Origin: a virus
Direction: 5' to 3' (one strand)
Length of the DNA: 21,668 nucleotides
IMG/VR virus record: IMGVR_UViG_3300031566_000429
Location: 1-21,668 of that record
The position numbers were made by a program, and so were the translations under genes. Under the pieces are notes generated by a model that made no database searches, was not told the origin of the DNA, and saw only the letters and a program-made list of their open reading frames with translations. Numbering within the stretch: the stretch's first letter is position 1; every line of letters begins with the position of its first letter. Positions 1-8,559 of the stretch are shown here, piece after piece.

Positions 1-1404
1 GAAAGCAGTTAGGTCGGCGTTGTCGAACGTACGGGGCGATCCCGTGGCAGGGCCCAAGTCCTGACAGATACGGCCCGTGCATGCTTCTTGGCACGTCGAG
101 TTGATCTGCTCGAGAGCGAAGACCGAGTCGCCAGTCTTCTTGTTGTAGAGCCCGTTGTAGTCCCACGTGACGTTAGCCGGCTGGAGCTCGGTGGAGCGGG
201 TGTCCCAGAAGACACACTCATTGGTGCCATCCAGGTTGTCGCAGAAGATGCCGTTGTTCAGGAACACGCTCTCCTGCAGAGCCTGGAACGCCTCTACGTT
301 GCGGGTGCTCCCATCAGATACGAACGTGTTGTTGATGGTCTCGACGTTCTCAGAGCACTGCCCGTAGCCGAGCTTGCCGCCCAGGAAGTAGTTGTTCGTG
401 ACCGCCAGCCACTTCAGGCCACCCGAGGTCTTCATCCCGCGGACCGAGGTCGAGTCCCTCAGGTCATTCGAGTCGACCCAGTTGTACTCGGAGCATCCGT
501 CGTTCCAGTGCCCGCCTATGTCGATATCGTCCTCGCCGTTGTCGAGACAGCGATTGCTCTGGATCCATCCGTAGTGCCCGCACCATGACTTGATGCCGTC
601 CTCGTCGTTGGATGAGCCGTTATTCTCAACCAGGTTGTTGCGGATGATGTAGTCCTCGACGCAGCTGACCGAGATGCCACCGAAGCCAGGCGAGGAGGGG
701 TTGTCCTTGATCCGCGAGTTCTCGATCGTCAGATCGGTCACATCCCACCCTGCGGTACAGTCATCGTTCGTGAACCCGGAGTTGTTCGAGACTGAGATTC
801 CGCCCCGGCCCATGCCCTCGACCACCACGTTCGTGACAGTGACCGGCGTCGGGGTGTGCGGGGACCCTGGCTGGAGCCAGATCCCAGTCCCACGCCCGCC
901 CGAGCCGCCAGCGGCCGGGATGTTCCGAATCGCCAAATCCCGGACCACCAAACCAGTGAAATCGACGCCCTGAGCAAGGACCCCCGCCCCCTGGCACACG
1001 CCAGTGCCGTCTCCTGCCCCCTGGTGATCGATCAGGGAGGTCGAGACGACCGTATTCCACGGTCCCTGTGCAGAGGGCGTCCCGTCCGCTAAGGCCGTGT
1101 CGTCCGCCGCACGGCCCTCTACCGTGATCCCCGTATCCTCGATGACGACACAGTTGCCGTTCGCACTGGTGCCAGTGTGGGTACCGATGATGCGGATGGT
1201 GTCGCCGTTGACGACGTTGGACCGCTCGTTGGTCGTGAAATACTGGAGCGTCGCGCAGGCGTTCGTGATCGGGGTTCCGCACCCAGCTTCATTGTCACAG
1301 CCACCGGCGCAGGCGTTCCAGCCCGTGCCGATGTAGTAAATGACCGCCTCTGCCCTACCCGCAAAAAGGGTAAGCGCCAGCGCCAAAGGTAGTATTTTCC
1401 TCAT
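1..1404 (-). CDS. Secreted right-handed parallel beta-helix protein (partial, C-terminus beyond window)
   Basis: The frame is open for 468 codons from an ATG at 1404 to the left edge with no stop, so the C-terminus is missing. A GAGG ribosome binding site lies 7 bases before the ATG, and the previous gene ends 12 bases upstream. Residues 1-20 form a Sec signal peptide: MRK, a Leu/Ala-rich core, then an A-E-A cleavage site. Residues 21-75 resemble the DUF1565 opening of secreted beta-helix proteins (YYIGT, then ATLQYF, then NGDTIRI). After that come many short Asn/Gly/Asp-rich, beta-strand-like turns such as NNLVENN and NRCLDNGEDDIDIGG at 257-298, typical of PbH1 coils. There are 17 cysteines in the visible part, which fits export and disulfide bonding. 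Beta-helix phage proteins are often tailspikes or polysaccharide lyases. The export signal is odd for a virion part, so a secreted enzyme or surface modifier is an alternative. No catalytic residue can be assigned with confidence. Confidence 0.85.
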   Translation of the reverse strand, partial: MRKILPLALALTLFAGRAEAVIYYIGTGWNACAGGCDNEAGCGTPITNACATLQYFTTNERSNVVNGDTIRIIGTHTGTSANGNCVVIEDTGITVEGRAADDTALADGTPSAQGPWNTVVSTSLIDHQGAGDGTGVCQGAGVLAQGVDFTGLVVRDLAIRNIPAAGGSGGRGTGIWLQPGSPHTPTPVTVTNVVVEGMGRGGISVSNNSGFTNDDCTAGWDVTDLTIENSRIKDNPSSPGFGGISVSCVEDYIIRNNLVENNGSSNDEDGIKSWCGHYGWIQSNRCLDNGEDDIDIGGHWNDGCSEYNWVDSNDLRDSTSVRGMKTSGGLKWLAVTNNYFLGGKLGYGQCSENVETINNTFVSDGSTRNVEAFQALQESVFLNNGIFCDNLDGTNECVFWDTRSTELQPANVTWDYNGLYNKKTGDSVFALEQINSTCQEACTGRICQDLGPATGSPRTFDNADLTAF

Positions 1405-1416
1405 CAAACTGCCTCG

Positions 1417-1839
1417 TTATGGAATGAATGACCGGACGCAGGCCTGGAAAACGCCATTGTCCTCGAGCGTGACGACTTTGCCGATATCGCCATCATCCGC
1501 GCATGGCACGATAGCTGCCTCAGGGTGCTTGTCGCTAACCGAGCCACCTGCGCTACCAGCACCGCATGATCCCTTTTGCCACGAGCCATCACAGAACCAG
1601 CACGTGACCGTCATGGTCCCGCCGCCGGTGGCACAATCCGACGCAGTCACGCCATCGGTGATGGTACAGAACGTACCGTCCGTCGCAGTCGTGCCCAGAA
1701 ACCCGAGAACTCCGACTGTTGTGGGGCTCGGACAGCCCGATCCACCGGATTGGGTCTTTACCTGCGCCCATGCAGGGCTCAGGAATGCGCTCACAACGCT
1801 CAGGAACGCCGCTAGGGCGAGTTTCTTCATCAATGCCAT
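1417..1839 (-). CDS. Small exported cysteine-rich protein of unknown function
   Basis: This 140-residue protein has a clear Sec signal peptide: M-A-L-M-K-K, a hydrophobic stretch to about residue 20, then SPAWA|Q with cleavage after Ala25. There is no lipobox cysteine. The mature part is Gly/Thr/Ser-rich with 8 cysteines, including a C-W-F-C motif near residue 80. An even count is compatible with disulfides in the periplasm or outside the cell. AGGAGG lies 6 bases before the first ATG and overlaps the TAG stop of the upstream tip gene, so the first ATG is preferred over the one three codons later and translation is probably coupled to the tip gene. The following gene also has a signal peptide. 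I do not recognise a family. The C-terminal piece (GDIGKVVTLEDNGVFQACV) vaguely recalls end segments of phage fibre proteins, but this is weak. Confidence 0.75.
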   Translation of the reverse strand: MALMKKLALAAFLSVVSAFLSPAWAQVKTQSGGSGCPSPTTVGVLGFLGTTATDGTFCTITDGVTASDCATGGGTMTVTCWFCDGSWQKGSCGAGSAGGSVSDKHPEAAIVPCADDGDIGKVVTLEDNGVFQACVRSFIP

Positions 1840-1849
1840 CTTGGGCCTC

Positions 1850-4800
1850 CTAGACCGTCTCGAACAGCGTGAGGTTGGCCCTGGTGATCTCGAAGCGGAC
1901 GGTCAAGAACGTAGCGGCAGGCACATTGACCACCGTGACGCGCAGCCTTTGGTCCGAATTGAACCCCGTCGAGTCCCCTATGCCCGGACCTTTGCCGGCG
2001 ACCAGCGGGGGGCCCACTTGCCCGAGGATGCTGTTCAAGTCGATGCGGGTTGAACCTTCGTCTTCGTCCAGGCCTGAAGTGATGATCCCGAACGCGTCAT
2101 CGTCAAAGGTATGACCAAACCTGACGTGGGCCCCTGCGCCCACTGCGCCCCCGTTCGATGACACTGCGAGCTCGACGGCCGTCACCATGTAGGCGCCGGT
2201 GGTGAACAGGTCTACGGGGAACTCCCACGTCTTCGTCGTGGAGGTGGTATCGCCATTGACTGTCTGCGCGATCGAGAACTGGCCGGTAATGCCGTCTTGC
2301 TCAGGGAGCCCTGCGGGGCCCTGCGTCGAGGCCGTGCTGATACCGAGTAGAGCGTCGAGGGACAATGGGAAGTAGCCCCGCACCGAGTCGTTCTCGCTGC
2401 CGTTGGTCACCGAGTACACCGGGTCCGCTCGTAGTCGTGACTCAGACGATCGCGCCAGCGTGTACTTCCACGGACCAGACGTTCTGCCATTACCGCGTAC
2501 CCTGACGCGCATGATCTCTCGGTCCTCACCGTTCGGGATATTCCCGTCGGGTGTCGAGAACACGATTCGTCCAGTGACCGACAGGTTCGACGTATTGTCA
2601 GCCAGCGTAATCCAGAAGTTCACGTTGTACGGGTCCACTTGCAGGATAAACGCACTGATACTTTGAACCACGCCATCCACCGTCAACGGTATAGACGTCG
2701 CCCCCTCGATGTTCACTACCTGCTGACCACGCGCAGGAATGGGCCCGATCAATTGTGTTCCATCGGAGTCGTACGTATTCTCCCCGTGCGCCCAAGACAC
2801 GTTGCGCGGCGGAGTAACGGGAACATCACGTGGGAATATGAACCCGATGAACCCCGTATCTTTCGCCCACATCGCTGTGGTCGGGAGTAGTTTTACCTGA
2901 ACCCTGTCGCAGTCCGACGCGACCGTAAACGTAACCTCAGTGTCTGGATTGATCCCGTCCTGCGTGACTTGGAAGTATCCCTCGATGTCGCGAGGATCGT
3001 CCAGCCCAGTCATGTCCGGCATGCCCTCCAAAGAAATCCAGTCGCCCGTCTTCAATCCATGCACGCCCGTAGCCCACGCCAGCCGGATCGTAGCCGGATT
3101 TCCTACGTCGGACACGGTCTGTACATAGACATCCTCGCCGAACGGAGCCGTAACCGGGAAGCACCGGAGCTCGTCCCTGTACACGTACGTGCCGCCGCCG
3201 ACCACCTTGGGGCAATTGAATACCTCGTGAGCACCTGAGGCGTACTCCACGTCGTAGGTATCAGCACCATCCGCGGCGCCCCATGAGACCTCGAGTGTTC
3301 GCTGATTGCGCGGGCGGCTCAAGGTCGTGGCAATCCAATTCATGATCGGAGTGCCCGGGACGGTCTCTAGGATTTCTTCATCGGTGGGCGGAATCGCGCC
3401 GGTCTGATCCGCTGAGTGGACCTCGGGGGCGTCTATCACGCAGTCGAGATCGATCTTGTCGAAACCACGCGGCACGCCAGAGACAACCAAACACTTGCGC
3501 CGGAACGTGTCCTGACGGCCGAACAAGAACTGCGTGCGCTCACGGCCCTCGCCGGTAATGTTCATGGTCAGGTTTGGATCGGTACCGGTAGGATCGCCAG
3601 TCATCATGAACTGGTTGTCTGCGCCGACCACACGCAGGACGTTGTCCCCGGGCTCTGGGTGCGACACGCCAAGATCGTCCTTGAACGTAACGGCGTGGTT
3701 CCCGCCGAGCTTGTACAACTGCACCGAGTCAATCAGGATCTCGTCCGCGCCGACCGTACCGAGTGCAGTAACCCCCACTAGGAGGTCCGTCACGCCCGCA
3801 CTGAGACCATCGAAAATGACGCTCACCGGCGCCCAGTAGCCTTGGCTCAAGACCGCAGCATCGCCAAGGATCAATCCCCCGATCGGCTGCGGGAAGATGC
3901 TCGCCTTCACCTCCTTTCCGACCGCACTCGCGTTGTTCGCCTTCACCCACGCGACGAGCTCATACCCCTCGAGGTTCGATTGCGCGATATCGGGTATGTC
4001 GACTAGCTGCGTGATCCCCATCGTCGTTTCAGCACTCGGGTTGGTGAGCTTCATTGCCCCCTCTCCGATGTGCGTTTTGCCCACACCCGACTCCAGTGCT
4101 CGTACGATCGATGCCGGGCTCGAGACCCACGCAGAGATCTCAGTCGTGGTCTCCATGTCCCCGCTGATGGCCGTGGGGATGTCGCGCCAGTTCAGCTGCT
4201 CGGTCACCGTGAACAACCAGTAGGTATCGAATTGACCGCCGGAGATCTGCGAGAATCCGGTGACGTCCCCACCTTGGCTCTGCGCAATGATCGGGTGGTT
4301 CACGGAAACCATCTGGGTCGGGAGCACTAGTGTCCCTTCGTACTCAGTGGCGAACTTCACCTGCATACGTCGGTATCGTAGGTCCGCCGTGTGCCACCGG
4401 GCCTCCCTCCACGCGTGGGCTCGGTTCGTAATGCCGGGCATACGAACGGTCTCGAACTCCTGACTTTCCGCATCCTGATCGACGAAGTATCCGCCGACCG
4501 TGTCCATCTGCCACGTGTCCCCGTTGAAGAACTCGACCTCTATCCATTCAGGCGCGTTCGGCTGCAGAAAAGAGAATCCCTGGTCGAATGAGTTCTTCAC
4601 GATGTTGCGCGGGCTGAACGTCGCGACTGCGAGAGACTGCGCCTCATCCTTAACCAGAGTCCATTCGTTGTAGACCCATATCAGCTTGCATCGGTGTACC
4701 GACAACATCTGATTAACCGCGTCCATCCATGCACCGCGCTGATCGAAGTAGAACGCGTAGGAGTCATCCGGCTGCGGAACGGGGTCTCCACCACCGTCCG

Positions 4801-7800
4801 GGATCAGGACCTTGCCCGAGGTCTCGCTAGCGCGACGGGCAAAGGAATCCAGATCGATCTGGTCGTCAGTGAGACCACCTCCGTAGAACTTGTCCCGCAT
4901 CGCATCGAGTGCACAGAAGATCCCGTTGGTCACTGGCTGCATGCGCGACGGGTCCACCTGATACTGGTCGGTGATAGTGTTGCCACGAGAGAGCACGCCG
5001 CCCGAGTCTCCGCTCACGCCGTTAGAGTTATCGACATATAGCCTGTCGGCGTTGACGACCTTCTTGACCTCGAATGTGCCGTTGTTGTTGGAATCGCTGA
5101 ACGCGGTCAGGGTGACAGAGTCGCCAGGTGCGAGTCCCTTGGCTATGTCGGTACTGTTGATGGCGATCCGGTTCGGCTTCTTATTGCTGGTCGTACAGCC
5201 GGTCGTGTCCGGGAACGTGAAGTACCCCGGGTTCCACCGCTTGCCGGGCTCGGAGGCCGGGATGAGCACGGGCACGGTGGCACCAGGGTCATACCCAAGG
5301 GAGGTGATCTGGGCACTTGCCCCGCCAAAGTCCCCGAGCGCGCCAACGTCCAGTGAGTCCGAATCTTCAGTATGTAACGCCGCGCTAGTATGCATGAACG
5401 AGATCGTGTCCGGCCCCAATACCTCGAAGACGGCCCAGTCTCCGTCTAGGTCGAACGGACCGCCACCGGCGACCGGGGGCTTTGCGCCGCTTGCGACGTT
5501 CTCGGTGCCTGAGAGCCTGAACATCTGGCTCTGACACATGCTGTGGTCAGGGAAGTTGATCACGAACCTCATCGAGCCCGCTTGGGACTTGAACGCGTCT
5601 GTCGGGAGCCCCGTGAGCGGTACGGCGGAGCCGTATACCGGGATCAGCCGTGTGCCGATGTAGGCGACTTCTCGAGCAGTTTGTGTGTTCAGGTTGGCGT
5701 TGGCCCTGGCCTTCAGTGTCGAGACGGTGCCGTGTTTGTACTGCCGGTCCGCGACGTTACCGTCTCCGTTGATCGCGAATCTCAATCCTGTCCAGCTAAC
5801 GCGATCGTCTCCGACCTTATCCTCTTCCGAGAAGAGCCGGTTGTACGGGTCGACACCGCTTCCGGTACACCTCTGGACCCTGATTTCCCAAACCCCGTCC
5901 TCGTCATCGAAAGCCTTGCCAGCAGGCAGCCCAGTAAACCCATCGATGTCACGATTAGGATCAAGCGGGACAAGTTTCATGTCGAAGCTGAGCGTTACCG
6001 CCAAGGGATTCACCTCGTCGGCAGGTCCCCAGAATGGAACCGTGGTAAAGAACGCCGCGGAAGCGAACTTCGCGTCTCCGTAGATGATGCCTTGGTTCGC
6101 CTGAATAGATGGGGTCGGCTCCCCTGTTGGGCCACGAGCCGACACTTTCGAGGTCGTTATCTGCCAATCGCCCTCTTCCGATCCGTGTGTATCGGTCACG
6201 TCGTACCATGGGGACGCTGGCGCCCCAGTGACGTCGTTCACCTCACGGACTTGAACACGTAAACCAAGCGGGAACCTCTGTGGGTCACCGCTCACCGTGG
6301 CCCCCAGAAACAGCCCTCCAGTCAGGTCGACGAAGACCTTGCTCGAGGTGCCGGTCGTGCGCGTCATCTTGATGCCCGCAGTCCAGTCGATGCGGATGTG
6401 GCCACGGCTGTTCCCGGTAGGACTCCCCGATGGGCCATGAGTTCCGCCAGTACCCAAATCTCGGGGGACGACGTTATTCTGACCGTTCACCGTGCCGTCG
6501 GTGCCAAACGGTGGGCTCACCTTCACCCAATTCCGGTTATCGTTCGTGTGCCCGCTGGCTACAATGTGGCGTCGGCGAGCAGGGTGGAATATCCGCCACG
6601 TGAGCGTCGATGTGAACGCATGGGTCCAGTTACGGATCGTGGTCCCGACGTCGTCAGACCAATCGTTCCACGTCATCTGAGTCTTGAACGTGAGTGGCCA
6701 GACCATGAAGCCAGCACGGTTTGAATGAAACCTGTGACTCAGGTACTTGGTTTTAAAGTCCTTGTTGTCCTTGTCCGCATCGCCGTCGTATCTGGGATCC
6801 TGCATCCCGCATCCGTCGACCACATCGCCATTCGACGCGAATCGATTCGAGGCGACATCATCTCCGATGTCACCGAGCCAGAAAGTCTGACCGATGAAGT
6901 CCTGCCCCGCACCGGCCGCTCCGCCATTGAAGTTTCCGTACGTCGTGATCGAGACATCGCTCGTGACGGTCGGGTCCCACAAGAGCGTCATTGCGGGTTC
7001 GCCAACCAAGCCGTCCTCGCCCGACTCAACCGTATCGGAACTGATGGAGGTTCCAGGGATGTTTCCAGCCCCAGTTGCCATCACCTCATCGATCGTGATC
7101 TCCGCCGCCTGGCAGCGCGGGTGTACCTGACCGCGACTGTTGTTGGGAAACGCGTCACCCGGGGATACCGTCGCGTCTTCCTCCGCATAGGCGATCAACT
7201 GATACTCGTTAGAGCCGGGCAGGGGCACGTTGCCAGTGTCGACCGCGTCCACGGTAAGCGGCACAATCTTGCCGATGCTCGTGTCACCCGGGGAATGAAT
7301 CTTCCAATCGATCTCCGTAAGACCAGCGACGTCTCGATTGCCGATCGAGATCCTCGCGTTCGCGGAGTCGTACCAGCCTTGAGTCAGGTAGAGAACCTGA
7401 TGGAGGTACTGGACCCCACGACCGATCCGTCCTTTCTTACCGTTCTCCGCACCCTCGACATCTCGATCTACGACATAGACCTTCTGCCCATCCCAGACCG
7501 TGTAAGGCTCCTCGATCAGATCCGGGATAATGCGGATCTTGCCGTACTGGACGGGTATCGGCGATCGGCGACGGACGATATTGCCCGTTGGCGCGAGGCT
7601 ATAGGTCGGGCTCGCGTCCTCCGGTCTTCGGATACCGCCGGGCTTGAATAGCTGAGAAAGCCCATAGAGCCCGCCTGCGATGATCAGGCCCTTGGTGAGG
7701 CCGAAGGCCGAGTAAGCCAGCGTACCCGCTGTAATGCCGCCCCCTGCGGCTGCAGCGCCCGCTGCGATGCCAGCACCGCCTGACACCCCCGCTGCTGTGC

Positions 7801-8149
7801 CAACGCCCGCAGCGCCCAAAATGCCTCCAGCAAGGTACGGTGCAATGATCACGAGGATCAGAGCCCCGATGATGAGGCCAGGGTGAGAGCCACCACGGCC
7901 ACCGCCCCCGCCCTGTGGGATCAGTCGGCAGTCGATGAAATGGACGATCTGGTCTTCGGTGATCTGAGAGACGTCCCAATCCGCGCGCAGGACAAATTCG
8001 CCGTCTACCATGCAAATTGTCGGTACGTCGAACTCTTCAACCCCGTGCCGGTCCAGAAAGTCGCGAATAGTGGTCCCGACAGGCACTTCGTAGTGCCCGG
8101 TGTTGATGTCGCCGGAGACGACTCCGCAAATCTCTACTATGCCGTTCAT
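1850..8149 (-). CDS. Tail tip / host specificity protein, gpI-gpJ-like fusion
   Basis: I place the start at the ATG at 8149, which overlaps the stop of the NlpC/P60 gene (ATGA) and gives 2099 residues. The longer frame to 8212 only adds a shadow of that gene. Residues 1-76 look like the ubiquitin/ThiS-like N-terminus of tip-assembly proteins. Residues 79-88 are a Gly-rich linker. Residues 90-165 are hydrophobic with Gly/Ala-rich segments, as in lambda gpI. The gpJ-type body begins near 175 with R-x-SPIPVQYGKIRI, a counterpart of the P-V-P-x-x-Y-G motif. A second conserved block at about 1063-1316 includes MPGITNRAHAWREARW and the following beta-rich stretch. Residues about 1335-1480 resemble a carbohydrate-binding beta-sandwich, and about 1595-1650 an FN3-like domain. 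The rest is beta-rich and Gly/Asp/Thr-rich. The protein is nearly twice the length of lambda gpJ (1132 aa). It should close the tail tip and contact the host receptor. Confidence 0.85.
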   Translation of the reverse strand: MNGIVEICGVVSGDINTGHYEVPVGTTIRDFLDRHGVEEFDVPTICMVDGEFVLRADWDVSQITEDQIVHFIDCRLIPQGGGGGRGGSHPGLIIGALILVIIAPYLAGGILGAAGVGTAAGVSGGAGIAAGAAAAGGGITAGTLAYSAFGLTKGLIIAGGLYGLSQLFKPGGIRRPEDASPTYSLAPTGNIVRRRSPIPVQYGKIRIIPDLIEEPYTVWDGQKVYVVDRDVEGAENGKKGRIGRGVQYLHQVLYLTQGWYDSANARISIGNRDVAGLTEIDWKIHSPGDTSIGKIVPLTVDAVDTGNVPLPGSNEYQLIAYAEEDATVSPGDAFPNNSRGQVHPRCQAAEITIDEVMATGAGNIPGTSISSDTVESGEDGLVGEPAMTLLWDPTVTSDVSITTYGNFNGGAAGAGQDFIGQTFWLGDIGDDVASNRFASNGDVVDGCGMQDPRYDGDADKDNKDFKTKYLSHRFHSNRAGFMVWPLTFKTQMTWNDWSDDVGTTIRNWTHAFTSTLTWRIFHPARRRHIVASGHTNDNRNWVKVSPPFGTDGTVNGQNNVVPRDLGTGGTHGPSGSPTGNSRGHIRIDWTAGIKMTRTTGTSSKVFVDLTGGLFLGATVSGDPQRFPLGLRVQVREVNDVTGAPASPWYDVTDTHGSEEGDWQITTSKVSARGPTGEPTPSIQANQGIIYGDAKFASAAFFTTVPFWGPADEVNPLAVTLSFDMKLVPLDPNRDIDGFTGLPAGKAFDDEDGVWEIRVQRCTGSGVDPYNRLFSEEDKVGDDRVSWTGLRFAINGDGNVADRQYKHGTVSTLKARANANLNTQTAREVAYIGTRLIPVYGSAVPLTGLPTDAFKSQAGSMRFVINFPDHSMCQSQMFRLSGTENVASGAKPPVAGGGPFDLDGDWAVFEVLGPDTISFMHTSAALHTEDSDSLDVGALGDFGGASAQITSLGYDPGATVPVLIPASEPGKRWNPGYFTFPDTTGCTTSNKKPNRIAINSTDIAKGLAPGDSVTLTAFSDSNNNGTFEVKKVVNADRLYVDNSNGVSGDSGGVLSRGNTITDQYQVDPSRMQPVTNGIFCALDAMRDKFYGGGLTDDQIDLDSFARRASETSGKVLIPDGGGDPVPQPDDSYAFYFDQRGAWMDAVNQMLSVHRCKLIWVYNEWTLVKDEAQSLAVATFSPRNIVKNSFDQGFSFLQPNAPEWIEVEFFNGDTWQMDTVGGYFVDQDAESQEFETVRMPGITNRAHAWREARWHTADLRYRRMQVKFATEYEGTLVLPTQMVSVNHPIIAQSQGGDVTGFSQISGGQFDTYWLFTVTEQLNWRDIPTAISGDMETTTEISAWVSSPASIVRALESGVGKTHIGEGAMKLTNPSAETTMGITQLVDIPDIAQSNLEGYELVAWVKANNASAVGKEVKASIFPQPIGGLILGDAAVLSQGYWAPVSVIFDGLSAGVTDLLVGVTALGTVGADEILIDSVQLYKLGGNHAVTFKDDLGVSHPEPGDNVLRVVGADNQFMMTGDPTGTDPNLTMNITGEGRERTQFLFGRQDTFRRKCLVVSGVPRGFDKIDLDCVIDAPEVHSADQTGAIPPTDEEILETVPGTPIMNWIATTLSRPRNQRTLEVSWGAADGADTYDVEYASGAHEVFNCPKVVGGGTYVYRDELRCFPVTAPFGEDVYVQTVSDVGNPATIRLAWATGVHGLKTGDWISLEGMPDMTGLDDPRDIEGYFQVTQDGINPDTEVTFTVASDCDRVQVKLLPTTAMWAKDTGFIGFIFPRDVPVTPPRNVSWAHGENTYDSDGTQLIGPIPARGQQVVNIEGATSIPLTVDGVVQSISAFILQVDPYNVNFWITLADNTSNLSVTGRIVFSTPDGNIPNGEDREIMRVRVRGNGRTSGPWKYTLARSSESRLRADPVYSVTNGSENDSVRGYFPLSLDALLGISTASTQGPAGLPEQDGITGQFSIAQTVNGDTTSTTKTWEFPVDLFTTGAYMVTAVELAVSSNGGAVGAGAHVRFGHTFDDDAFGIITSGLDEDEGSTRIDLNSILGQVGPPLVAGKGPGIGDSTGFNSDQRLRVTVVNVPAATFLTVRFEITRANLTLFETV
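3705..4140 (-). other. Carbohydrate-binding-module-like domain inside the tip protein
   Basis: This covers residues about 1335-1480 of the tip protein. The order of elements is typical of CBM4/9-like jelly rolls: an early H-I-G-E-G-A-M-K-L-T strand, a V-A-W-V-K-A strand, an aromatic G-Y-W-A-P-V strand, a long L-L-V-G-V strand, and a closing I-L-I-D-S-V-Q-L-Y-K strand. Family assignment is by pattern only. If correct, it would bind surface sugars during adsorption. Confidence 0.5.
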
Positions 8150-8559
8150 GCCTTGACCCGGTAAAAACGTAGTTTCCGCCAGACGCACTGCGCGATCGGA
8201 ACCGCGACGCATCCGGTGCCCCTCTCGGAGTGTATAATCCGCCCCCCATCAACCGCCACATACACGCCCAAATGCATCTCCCGACGCTCATTGCCCATGG
8301 TGACCACGCATCCATCACTCGGGCCCGAGATCTCCTCGCCGAGCGGATGCCCAAGCTGGAAGATCTTGTCGGAGATTTCCGCGTCATTATCGGAGTTCAC
8401 CACCAGATCGGGCAAGTCGATACCGTAGAACCGTTTCTGGATATGACGAACCATGCCATAGCAGTCGAACGCGTATGGCCCCCGGGCTCCGGGTTCCCAT
8501 GGTAAGCCGATGAGGTCGGCCAGCGCCGCCTTCCCCTCAACGGACCAAGACGTCGTCAT
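8146..8559 (-). CDS. NlpC/P60-like tail peptidase
   Basis: This 137-residue protein carries a DCYGMV motif with the presumed nucleophile Cys33, a MHLGVYV segment with His96, and IIH with His110. This matches the Cys-His-polar layout of NlpC/P60 cysteine peptidases. In lambdoid phages the equivalent activity is in gpK, which sits next to the tip genes and is thought to trim peptidoglycan or act in tip assembly. The length fits a single NlpC/P60 domain with no N-terminal Mov34/JAB-like domain, unlike lambda gpK. The start overlaps the stop of the DUF1833 gene by four bases (ATGA), and its stop overlaps the tip gene start in the same way. The identity of the third catalytic residue is my inference from spacing. 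Confidence 0.8.
   Translation of the reverse strand: MTTSWSVEGKAALADLIGLPWEPGARGPYAFDCYGMVRHIQKRFYGIDLPDLVVNSDNDAEISDKIFQLGHPLGEEISGPSDGCVVTMGNERREMHLGVYVAVDGGRIIHSERGTGCVAVPIAQCVWRKLRFYRVKA

Noticed and set aside
88-588. Plus-strand 166-codon open frame
   Set aside because: It is antisense to the beta-helix gene, whose frame has a signal peptide and repeated coils; its Val/Leu/Ala composition reflects the complementary strand.
5543-7651. Long plus-strand open frames (for example 5543-6262 and 6725-7651)
   Set aside because: They lie antisense inside the tip gene, are Arg/Val-rich, have no ribosome binding sites, and are usual shadows in GC-rich coding DNA.
8150-8212. Upstream start of the tip protein (21 extra residues)
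   Set aside because: The extra residues are a shadow of the NlpC/P60 gene; the ATG at 8149 overlaps that gene's stop, the junction style used throughout the operon.
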